Positions 1-8,459 of a DNA stretch of 64,000 nt are shown in pieces. Each line of letters opens with the position of its first letter. Within the stretch, counting starts at the first letter, position 1. This DNA is from Amoebophrya sp. A120 (lineage: Eukaryota > Sar > Dinophyceae > Syndiniales > Amoebophryaceae), in assembly GCA_905178155.1 (NCBI GenBank), contig CAJINV010000001.1:2904089-2968088 (forward strand), in the 5' to 3' direction. The notes under the pieces are model-generated. The model searched no databases. It was not told where the DNA came from and saw only the letters and a program-made list of their open reading frames with translations. Position numbers and translations under genes: made by a program.

Positions 1-430
1 CTCGTCCACGACTTCCACGACTTTAGGCTTTGGTGCGGTGTCCCCGCCGATATCGCTGGCGAGGGGGTCGAAGAACTTGGGGAGCCGCTTGTGCGTACCC
101 TGTCGGACGTCCTGGTAGTGCTTGATGCTCGTGCGAATGTCCGAAACATTGTCTTCCAACGACCAGTTGACGCCCTCTTGGGTTGCCTGGGCGCGGAGGG
201 CCTCCAGAGTCTCGCGAGACTCCCTGTGGTGTGCAGGTGGTAGTGGTGTAAGAGTAAGTATGACAAAGGCAGACAACGTAAGTACGTTTCATTATAAAGC
301 AGAAGGACAAACACGATGTTGGGCAATTCAAAACGCCACAAGAGCAGTACTCGGAAACTGATGGTCGCGGTGGCCCGGGCCTTTTGGCGAAAGTCACAGG
401 CAAAGCGTACACTGCCCGACAAGAGGCCAT
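1..430 (-). CDS. Partial hypothetical protein, runs off the left edge
   Basis: A coding exon on the minus strand enters from the window edge. Bases 223 down to 1 read as a charged, protein-like segment (for example LEDNVSDIRTSIKHYQDV) open to base 1. It is preceded by a pyrimidine-rich tract and CAG at 224-226, a good splice acceptor. Upstream, an ATG at 430 opens a short basic stretch starting MASCRAVYALPVTFAKRP that could be the first coding exon and resembles an organellar presequence. The donor between the two could not be fixed, because several GT sites exist and the phase needed (2) is not matched by an obvious one. No family was recognised. The inner exon is likely real; its joining to the ATG at 430 is inference. 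Confidence 0.45.
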
Positions 431-963
431 TTTTTGGCTCTACAAAAAAATCTTACACAGTGTCGATTGGTTCGTGCTAAACAACTGTTGTTTGCATTGT
501 GTATAAAATGATGATGAAATGGTTATGGTAGTGCCGACGCAGAGGATGAGGAACAAGTGATGATAACGAGGTAGCGGGTGTGCTGGTGTCAGTCGTGAGT
601 CGTTTCAGATGAGCTCAAAAATTCGATCTCCACACACGAATTCGAGAAACGATGCTCGACTCACTCGACTCTGTGTTGTCCCGCGGCAATAAAGTAAGCT
701 GATGTAACTGAGCGAATCCAATTGGAAGCGACCGAAAAACCTTGCAGGAAAAGTCTTCACAGCAGCAGTGGTTGCCAAGTATCGTTTTATCGATGCCGTC
801 TGAGAGAGAGAAAAATGTGTCACTCATGCAGTCCGAAGAGAGAGAAAGCCAGTTTTAGACTTACGAGGCTTGTTCCAGGTCGAAGGCGAACACAGCTCCC
901 GTTTCGAAGATTTTCTTTTTATTGATTACGCTTACGGTACTTGAAGCAGCGTCCTGCTTTTAC
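431..963. other. Intergenic stretch, no gene seen
   Basis: 533 bases between the partial left gene and the stop of the oxidase/methyltransferase gene. Only short overlapping frames occur here with no protein-like composition. It should hold the 5' flank of the left gene and the 3' flank of the right one. No promoter or polyadenylation motif could be assigned. Confidence 0.5.
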
Positions 964-3900
964 TCAATTATCGCCTCCCCAGAAGTCGTACACCTGTTCT
1001 ACGACGACAGCGACCTCGGCCGTATTCAATAGCCTGCAAGTACGAAGCAATTCCAGGATCGCACAGCACTGCACCTTCAGTGCGACTTGCAGCGGCAGCT
1101 TCACGTCTCCCACTTGTGGGTATTCGTACTCGAAAGCAATCTCGCAACCGGGAATGTCCGCAAGCCGTTCAACACACACCTTTTTCCTCGCAGGAGCATC
1201 ATCTCCCAGCTGCTCGGCAGTGTTTGCGTTGCTCCGCTGTACTGGCTCTTCCTGATTTTTGAGGTCCTGAACCGACACGCGGACTTGCACTTCTTGCTGC
1301 CCACTGATTTCCAGCACTTGGGCGCAGTCCGGTACTCGGAGAGCGATTTTTTCCAAAACCTCCCCCAATGCCTTGAACGGAAGGGTTTCCAGAATGACAA
1401 TTTCCTGACGTTCTTGCGGATTTCGATTCTTACCGCTGTCTACCGCAGTTTCTGGCTGCATGCTGGTGCAGCCCAAGTCGACGACGTCCACAGTCTTGAT
1501 TTGGACCGGATCTATCTCTTTCCAGAAGCGCTCGCTAGCGATTTTTTCCTCTAACAACTGGTCCTGATCTGGGCGAGAACTGAACAACGAGGAAGACGCT
1601 CCTGATACTGTATCAATCTTCGTGCACAGCAGCACGGCTTGTTCGCGGAAGTTTTGCTGGTCAAAGCCTTGGTACCCTTCTTCGGGCGTCAGCATGCGGA
1701 GGGGCTTGGCCAACAAGGCTAGCTGCGCAAAGAGGCCGCCCATGACCACGCCCGGGATCAGGTCTGTGAAAAACGCGGTGGACGTGTAGGCGGTCCAGAA
1801 GCCGTACGACTCCTCGACGATCCCCGCTTCCTTGCTCAACACGTCAAAGTACATCCGCACGAAGTCGGTGAAAGGAAAACGGAACCAGGGCGTGTGGCTC
1901 AGGGAGCTCACCAACACCTCCATCATGTCGACCTGAAGCCATTCGCACAACTTGTACCACGTGTACTCCGGCTGCTTGTGCAGCGTTCGCGCGAGGTTCA
2001 GTGCCCGCAACCTCGCGCACACATCGCGCGCTCGTCGTCCCTGAGATAAAAAAGTAGAAGTTCCTGTGCGTGCAGCAGCCGCTTTGTTCCCATTCTTGCT
2101 GCTATGTTCTTCGTCTTCAATCATCGGAAGATACGTAACAACGAGCTTGTTCTGTCCAGCCTGCCCCAAGGTTATGGCCTGCACAAACATTTTCCGACCA
2201 CTGTCCATGGCCTGCTCCGCCTGCCCCTGCGCGCTGTCTTGCCAGCGCAACCTTTTCAACGTTTCCTTGTCAACAGTCAATGTCCCAAGCTGCAACGGCC
2301 GAGTGTCTTGCACGTTTTGCCCGTTCGTATTTCGCTTCCGATTTGATGCCTGCCCCTGCTCGCGATTGACGTGCACGTTGCTCTGGCTCTGCAGTTGTTG
2401 CTCGTACAACTGCCGTAGCGCCTTTGTAATGTTGGCAGGCCTCGACGTCAAGCTGGTATATCCGAATTCCGCTTGTAAAATGCTTCCGACATTGGCTATC
2501 TGTACCACCTCCGAAGTAGTGCTTGCAGTTCTGCCGGTAGTTGTGCCACCTGTGGCCCCAAAAAGGAACTCCTTAGTGCGCGGCCGTTTCTTTTGCGCAG
2601 TCGCCAGCACCCTGCTGGCTAGCCGTCGCAACTCGTTTCCGCTAGCACTTGCCAACGCGGCAGCCTGCGCAGTCACCTTGCGTTGCGCCTCCAGAACGTC
2701 AGGTGAAATTGGATTCCCGTCCTGCCCCGTGGCCTTTTTTTCTGCTTCTTCGTCTTCGGCCCGCTTTTCCTGCGCAAGCTCCCAGAGCGATACCAGTTCA
2801 GTTAGCCCGACCATTCGCACTCCCATCTTTCCTGTGGCCGTGAAACGCACTTGCGGAGACTTCAGGAAGGCAAAGAGAACCCGGTGCCAGGGATGCACCG
2901 GAACCGTCTCGCCGAACAACCGCTCTTTTGTTGGAACTACGATCGCGTCACAAGATGAGTAATGATCCTGGAGTTGGCAGACCTCGTCAATTGCTTCGAG
3001 CATCTCGTTCCAGACGCTTGGAGTAAGGTACCATGCGAGATTCTCGGCCGCCTGACGCAGGTCCTTGCCTCCGAACTTGGTCACTAGAGCTGTTTGCTGC
3101 CGCACTGTGAACCCCGTCCTGGATAGGGTCTCCGGCTTGAGCAGGCCCGGCTTTTCGGCGTCTAGCCGCAACAGCTCCTGATACACCATCTCAGCGGTAA
3201 CCTCCTCGTCCGGGCCCAACTTTTTCCGTTCGCCTCTCTCGCGTGAGCGGCTCGGCGTATTTTCACCAAGTCCCTTGTCCCCCCACGCCGAGATAGGGCG
3301 TGTCGGATTGATATCGCCCGTGAGTGCGACATGGGGGTTGCGTTGTTCTTCTTGATGTTGTTTTTCCTGCTGCGGCTTTTGTGCCTCTGGTTCTGGTAAA
3401 GGCTGAGGCACGCTTCTTCCATTTGACCGGTCCACCGCTGCGGAAATATCTGCTTCGGGTAGCAGCAGGAACGGAAGGTAGTCACGACAAGCCTGTAATG
3501 CCATGCGCTCCAGATCCCCCAACTGCTGGCCTCCAATCTTATCCCCGACGGCCGAAGGGGAGGGCGGAGACGACGAGCCGTCTGGCGCTGCTGCACCTGC
3601 TTCGGCTTGCAGCGAAGTTTTTTCTCGCCATTGCAGGTACGGCACGATGAGAAACAGCTCATTTGGCAGTACGTCATCCCCGATTTGGAGCACTTCTCGC
3701 ACTTTCACCTTTTCCAGCATCTGGCGCACCCTTTGAATCGCTCTACCGCTGGTGGCCAGAAAATTCGCAAAGGCGGGGCCGGCTTTTTCGGCGAACTGTT
3801 TCGGCAGCACGTCCTTCGCGAGGAGTTTTTCGAAGCTGCGCCCGATAGCAGGCAACACCTCCTCCCCGATGGTCGCCAAAACGCACGCGAGGTTTTTGGC

Positions 3901-6900
3901 AACGGAGGCAGGAACTTGCCCCAGAATTGTCTTGATAATGTCGACCACGGGCGGAGGCGGCAGCTCAGCCGTCGCGACATCGTACGTGGAACAAGCGGTG
4001 TTCAGTTTTGCTTTCGCGTCCGGCTGATCAACTTTTGCATCTGGCTCTTTCTCAAGTTGAGGTTTACAGAAGAGCAGCATTTCGTCCCAGGTGCAGTCGC
4101 CTGGTTCGATCTCGAACAGCATGGCGTCTTCGAACCCGACATTGGTGCAGATATCGCGCCATTCCCTCACCGGTCGAAACGCCCGGATCTCGCGCACCTC
4201 GTGTTCCTCGGCCACCCCCGTCACCGCATTGAATACCGAGTGTGCGAGGTCCAGCATTTCCACGCCCACGCCGGGCGGCTGCTCGAGGCACGGCTCGTTC
4301 TTATTTCGGCGCTTCGCGGTCCTGGAAGTCGTCGTGCAAGATGATGCACGTGGGCGCGGTCCCGAGCCCGACTCCGGAATCAGGACAAGATTGTGCTCCC
4401 GAAAGACGAACCAGCCTCCCGGGCGCAGCACCCGCAGGACCTCCTGGAGGAAGGCCAGCAGACGCTCGTCCGGCGGGATGTGGTGTAGTCCCTGGCTCAT
4501 GGTCACCAGATCCACGCTGGCGTCGGGAATGTCACGCGCCCAGTCGGCTCTTTGAAACAGGTCGAAATGCACCGGCTGCCCGACCAGGGTGAGGCTTCCA
4601 CGCTCGATGATGGCGGGCAGGACCCCACTCCCGGAACACGACGGCATGTTGACCGCGTCGTGGCAAACATACACTCTACCAGTAATGCGAAAATGCTCGC
4701 GCATCTGCAGGACCAACTTCCCATGGTCGCCAATCGACACGTACCCATCGATCTCGATTTTCTCGTCGTTTTTGCGGTTCGAGTTTTTCGAGCGGGACCT
4801 CCGGGACGAGCCGCCGAGGCGGGTGAAAACGCTCGCAAGCTGCCGGACCAACTCCTGCTTCTGCCTTGCGCCTTGCCGCAGCGCTTTCCAATTCTGCAAA
4901 GCCGTTGTGACCGGGTTGCGCGAGGACGTTTCATCGTCGCCTGCGATTGCGCACTGGCGACGCAAGTGGCGAAAGATTTCGATGTCGCTCGCGTTCGCGG
5001 GATCCCAGCACGCCCTCCCCATTTCGCGCATGATTTCCCCGGGATCGCCCACGTTGAAGATACGCACGAGAAATTGCGTCTCAAAGGCGCGGCGCAGCCG
5101 CTTGCTCTGCATCAGTCGTCTGTAGCTGGAATACCGGCGTCGAATCAGGTCGGGCTGCTGCGCTCGTGGAAAATCAGCCGCGCTCCGGAGATACCACGAC
5201 GCGCGGATGGCGGGGAAGAGCAGCGGTGCATCCACATCTCGCAGGAACCCCCCGCCGCCGCATTCAGATTCAGTCCTGCTTCGGTCAACATCATGACCAC
5301 TTCCGATAATTCCGTATTCTTTCTGATACCGTGTCGAACACTCCGGAAGGACATAAGCCTCAAACCAAGCGTTTGCGAACATCGCTTTGGGATCATGCTT
5401 TTCCTTCATCGCGGCGAATTCCGCGGCCCGTGGGTAGGCTTTCTTGAATTCTTCCCGTGAGTAGCACTTCCGGTAGGGAAGATAGAAACTGCCGTGTACG
5501 TTGAGCGTACACGTGAGAAACCGGCGGTGGTATTCGGCCAGTACCTCCGACTCAACGCTGCGCGGCTGTCGCGGCAGCCGGTAGTACAGCACGAACGCGA
5601 AACAGCCGCCGGGAAACCGGCTGTACGCCAGCACAGTGTCCTTATCTTCCTCCACAAACCGGATCGTGCAGTTCAACAGAATCACTCCCGATTCGCTTTC
5701 CCGCGCGTCGATGTCTGCGAAGATCGGGCGGGCGCTGTCGATCCACGCCTGGAAGGCTTGCGCAGGCACGAAAAACTCCTGCAGGATGAACGTGTCGTCG
5801 GCCACGAACAAGGGCTCATACAGCCGGGCCAAATCGTCCGCCGATTCAAACAGCAGGTCGTTTCTGCTCGCCCCCTCATCCAAGGACCAATCTACCGCGG
5901 TGCCCGTTTGACCCTCCAGCAGGTACCGCAGCTCCTTGCCCGCGGGGGCCACCCACTTGTACAAGATTCGTTTCCAGGGCGTCAGCCGCCGCGGCGCAAG
6001 CGGCAGCGACGAAATGGTGGCGCCCGCGTCGCCCCGCCGAAAGATGTAAAGAGACGCCGAGTCACAGTTCAAAATGTTCAGCCGAGCCAGTTTCATTTCA
6101 ACTGCACCAACTCCTGGTGATGGAAAATCAACAGGTAAAAATTCCTGTTCATCACGCGGAGTAGATGCAGGAGATGTTGCTGTTGGCGTCCAGGAGCGCG
6201 TCTCATGGTAGATGCGCTCGAACTCGGAGGCCAGAGCTGTTTGTGTACTGCTAACTGCCGAAGAAGCTCTGGTCGAAAGTTGCATTGCGTCCATTTCCAG
6301 CGTAGCGTTCTCCACGACCTTTAGCGTCACTTCCGTAATTACGCCGAACAGTCCGAACCCGCCCAATGCGAGGGAGAACAGGTCCCGGGAACGAGAATCA
6401 CTAGACTCGCGCGCGCACGTCAGCACCTCAACACTGTCGTCGCCGTTCACGACGACCAGTCGGAACGAAGTCACGCTCTCGGCAAAGCAGAAGTCCGTCG
6501 TGATTCCGTGGGCGTTCACCGCCAACGTGCCGCCCACGGAAAACGAGCAGTACGACTGCATGGTGCGCGGCGACCGCCCGACCTGATTCAAGAAGAAGAT
6601 GAGGTCACTCCACCGACACCCCGGGCCGCACGTCGCGCGTGACGCGGTGCTGTCGAGCCGCATCAGGTGTAAACACTTGGTGTCAATCAGGATTCCATTT
6701 TTTGCCATGCAGTGTCCGCCCATGCTGTGCTGCGTGCCGCGGACGGCAATTTGTGACCGCGTTTTGACCGCGAACTCCAAAATCGCGACGACATCTTCCT
6801 CGCTGCGAGGGAAAAAGACGCGCTGCACGGGCGTAGCGGAAAGGCGCGAAACATCGTCCACGCGGAGCGGATGCTGATGCGGGATCCGCCTTTCGGCAAC

Positions 6901-7005
6901 GGCGGCGGCTGTTTCGGACCGCTCCCCTGTGTCGACGTCCTCGTCATGACCATAAGGATCCGGCCAAACGGCGTCTCGCAGCTGAGAAGATTGCGCCACC
7001 GTCAT
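964..7005 (-). CDS. FAD-linked sugar-lactone oxidase fused to SAM methyltransferase, with a long unknown C-terminus
   Basis: A single 2,013-aa frame. The first in-frame ATG is at 7005; the frame is open a little further upstream but only from a TTG. Residues about 25-230 form a PCMH-type FAD-binding domain, including RGTQHSMGGH (the His of the GxxHS motif is the usual covalent flavin site) and CSFSVGGTLAVNAHG. Residues about 380-570 resemble the C-terminal part of aldono-lactone oxidases (HGSFYLPYRKCY, then a DPKAMFANAWFEAY-like end). Residues about 745-925 look like a class I methyltransferase, with DASVDLVTMSQGLHHI and EVLRVLRPGGWFVFRE typical of the Methyltransf_11 type. The remaining ~1,000 residues are helical and low-complexity and match nothing I recognise. 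Predicted roles: oxidation of a sugar lactone or similar alcohol, and SAM-dependent methylation of an unknown substrate. The fusion is seen in one uninterrupted frame; substrate and localisation are unknown. Confidence 0.8.
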   Translation of the reverse strand: MTVAQSSQLRDAVWPDPYGHDEDVDTGERSETAAAVAERRIPHQHPLRVDDVSRLSATPVQRVFFPRSEEDVVAILEFAVKTRSQIAVRGTQHSMGGHCMAKNGILIDTKCLHLMRLDSTASRATCGPGCRWSDLIFFLNQVGRSPRTMQSYCSFSVGGTLAVNAHGITTDFCFAESVTSFRLVVVNGDDSVEVLTCARESSDSRSRDLFSLALGGFGLFGVITEVTLKVVENATLEMDAMQLSTRASSAVSSTQTALASEFERIYHETRSWTPTATSPASTPRDEQEFLPVDFPSPGVGAVEMKLARLNILNCDSASLYIFRRGDAGATISSLPLAPRRLTPWKRILYKWVAPAGKELRYLLEGQTGTAVDWSLDEGASRNDLLFESADDLARLYEPLFVADDTFILQEFFVPAQAFQAWIDSARPIFADIDARESESGVILLNCTIRFVEEDKDTVLAYSRFPGGCFAFVLYYRLPRQPRSVESEVLAEYHRRFLTCTLNVHGSFYLPYRKCYSREEFKKAYPRAAEFAAMKEKHDPKAMFANAWFEAYVLPECSTRYQKEYGIIGSGHDVDRSRTESECGGGGFLRDVDAPLLFPAIRASWYLRSAADFPRAQQPDLIRRRYSSYRRLMQSKRLRRAFETQFLVRIFNVGDPGEIMREMGRACWDPANASDIEIFRHLRRQCAIAGDDETSSRNPVTTALQNWKALRQGARQKQELVRQLASVFTRLGGSSRRSRSKNSNRKNDEKIEIDGYVSIGDHGKLVLQMREHFRITGRVYVCHDAVNMPSCSGSGVLPAIIERGSLTLVGQPVHFDLFQRADWARDIPDASVDLVTMSQGLHHIPPDERLLAFLQEVLRVLRPGGWFVFREHNLVLIPESGSGPRPRASSCTTTSRTAKRRNKNEPCLEQPPGVGVEMLDLAHSVFNAVTGVAEEHEVREIRAFRPVREWRDICTNVGFEDAMLFEIEPGDCTWDEMLLFCKPQLEKEPDAKVDQPDAKAKLNTACSTYDVATAELPPPPVVDIIKTILGQVPASVAKNLACVLATIGEEVLPAIGRSFEKLLAKDVLPKQFAEKAGPAFANFLATSGRAIQRVRQMLEKVKVREVLQIGDDVLPNELFLIVPYLQWREKTSLQAEAGAAAPDGSSSPPSPSAVGDKIGGQQLGDLERMALQACRDYLPFLLLPEADISAAVDRSNGRSVPQPLPEPEAQKPQQEKQHQEEQRNPHVALTGDINPTRPISAWGDKGLGENTPSRSRERGERKKLGPDEEVTAEMVYQELLRLDAEKPGLLKPETLSRTGFTVRQQTALVTKFGGKDLRQAAENLAWYLTPSVWNEMLEAIDEVCQLQDHYSSCDAIVVPTKERLFGETVPVHPWHRVLFAFLKSPQVRFTATGKMGVRMVGLTELVSLWELAQEKRAEDEEAEKKATGQDGNPISPDVLEAQRKVTAQAAALASASGNELRRLASRVLATAQKKRPRTKEFLFGATGGTTTGRTASTTSEVVQIANVGSILQAEFGYTSLTSRPANITKALRQLYEQQLQSQSNVHVNREQGQASNRKRNTNGQNVQDTRPLQLGTLTVDKETLKRLRWQDSAQGQAEQAMDSGRKMFVQAITLGQAGQNKLVVTYLPMIEDEEHSSKNGNKAAAARTGTSTFLSQGRRARDVCARLRALNLARTLHKQPEYTWYKLCEWLQVDMMEVLVSSLSHTPWFRFPFTDFVRMYFDVLSKEAGIVEESYGFWTAYTSTAFFTDLIPGVVMGGLFAQLALLAKPLRMLTPEEGYQGFDQQNFREQAVLLCTKIDTVSGASSSLFSSRPDQDQLLEEKIASERFWKEIDPVQIKTVDVVDLGCTSMQPETAVDSGKNRNPQERQEIVILETLPFKALGEVLEKIALRVPDCAQVLEISGQQEVQVRVSVQDLKNQEEPVQRSNANTAEQLGDDAPARKKVCVERLADIPGCEIAFEYEYPQVGDVKLPLQVALKVQCCAILELLRTCRLLNTAEVAVVVEQVYDFWGGDN

Positions 7006-8459
7006 GTTCGCATCTTCTTCTTGTTTGTCAGGTCGCACAGGAAAAGTATCACTATCACAGGAGACGTCCAATTATATTGAAAATATAGTTCTGTTCTTAC
7101 ATCCTGAAAGCTCAACGAAAGAGATCGAAAGAACATCAGCCGCACAATCTTAGCACGTCCTTCAGCTGCTTCGTTTTCATCTTCGCTCTTTACCTTTCAT
7201 CTTTATGCGAATTCAGATAAGCACCTTGGTTTCTGTTGGACGAGAAAACTCTCGTTCTCGAATTTCATCGCTTCGCATCGAAATTTGACCTCGCTTGCTG
7301 TGTCGCTCATCTCGTGAGCGATCAGTATAAGTGCAGGCCGACCCTATCATCGGTCGGTTTGTCTTGTAGCGAGGATCTGGGTAAGGTGATGACATCGCAC
7401 AGCGAAAAGGTATCGCATGGCTAGCTTCTGGCTCCGCCGGCCTAAAGTAGGCGGTAGCTCTTGGCTAGCTTCTTCTACCGACCTGAAACGAGGTCGAGTA
7501 GGCTATAATTTACACAAAGAAAGATTTGCATGAAGGGCATCTTAATCGCACACCCTGCGATACCAGTCGCTTTTGACTTGGTTTTCGCATGTGTGAGGCA
7601 ATCATCACCCTTTACTTCAGTCGCCCTTACCTCCATTGCAAAACACGCTCCATCGCAACGATGAAGCGCTATGGCGACTGAATCAACGCGCAGAACTGCA
7701 GGCCTGTCGTGGCGCCCTAATTTCATTTTGTTCAATTTAGGACCTTTCCTCGCCACTCATTTGGGCGACATGATGGGTCTGTGGTTTGAGCACGAAAAAA
7801 CTAAAATGTCTTCAGTTTCATCATCTCCTTTTTCTCTTTGATTTAAATGATTTGAAAGGAGGACCAGGGGAGGGTTGGAGTTGGTCAGTAGCTCCATCAA
7901 GCGATATGTTTTCATATCGACCCCTTCATTTGAGTCCGGAAAAAATTTTTAAGTGGCGCAAATTGCGCCCAGTACTTTCAGCATCAACTTATAGTGATGA
8001 TCGCTTTCCTTACCCATAACATACAAACAGGTTGACTTTCAAGATCTCTTCACAGCGGCTATACAAGGTAGTGTGTACAACCGAAGAACCTTGCAGTAAA
8101 CATTTTGATACATCAAAATCAATAGCATGGAATTTCGACGTTTCCAGGGCGAATACAGCTTCACTGTAGCAAATCTCATTGCTCATGTGTTCGCTTCTTG
8201 TCTATCTGATTTTTTTCAAGCTCACAGAATTCGAACTTGAGGAGAAAAAAATATCCGGAAAATATCTTGTTGCGCCAGTGCGTAGAGGTAGATGACAACT
8301 ACTCACCAAATCACGATAGTAATCCAAGCCGTTGCACTTGTTGCAGGTGAAAAAAAGGTAGGTGCTTCGCGTGGAGTTCTGCTTATTTGGGCTCGTGCCA
8401 ACTACAACTTCGTTACCGCTTTTGCATAGACAATGCAAGAAAGCCTGAGTGTTTCTGTA
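7006..8459. other. Intergenic stretch, no supported gene
   Basis: About 1.45 kb between the oxidase gene and the kinesin stop codon. Only frames under 95 codons occur, with no recognisable similarity. Small palindromic patches are present near 7,411-7,500 (repeats of GGCTAGCTTCT and an imperfect ACCTGAAACGAGGT hairpin). Nothing could be assigned as an RNA gene. Confidence 0.45.

Noticed and set aside
420-445. Resemblance to the dinoflagellate spliced leader (GCCATTTTTTGGCTC)
   Set aside because: The match lacks the CCGTAG start and the Gln-like CAAG end with an Sm-type downstream region; likely chance overlap with the start codon of the left gene.
2066-2962. Plus-strand frame of about 298 codons
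   Set aside because: Antisense to the oxidase/methyltransferase tail; Cys/Ser-rich shadow composition.
7006-7071. Extension of the oxidase gene to a TTG at 7071
   Set aside because: No ATG exists there; the first in-frame ATG at 7005 still precedes the FAD domain by a comfortable margin.
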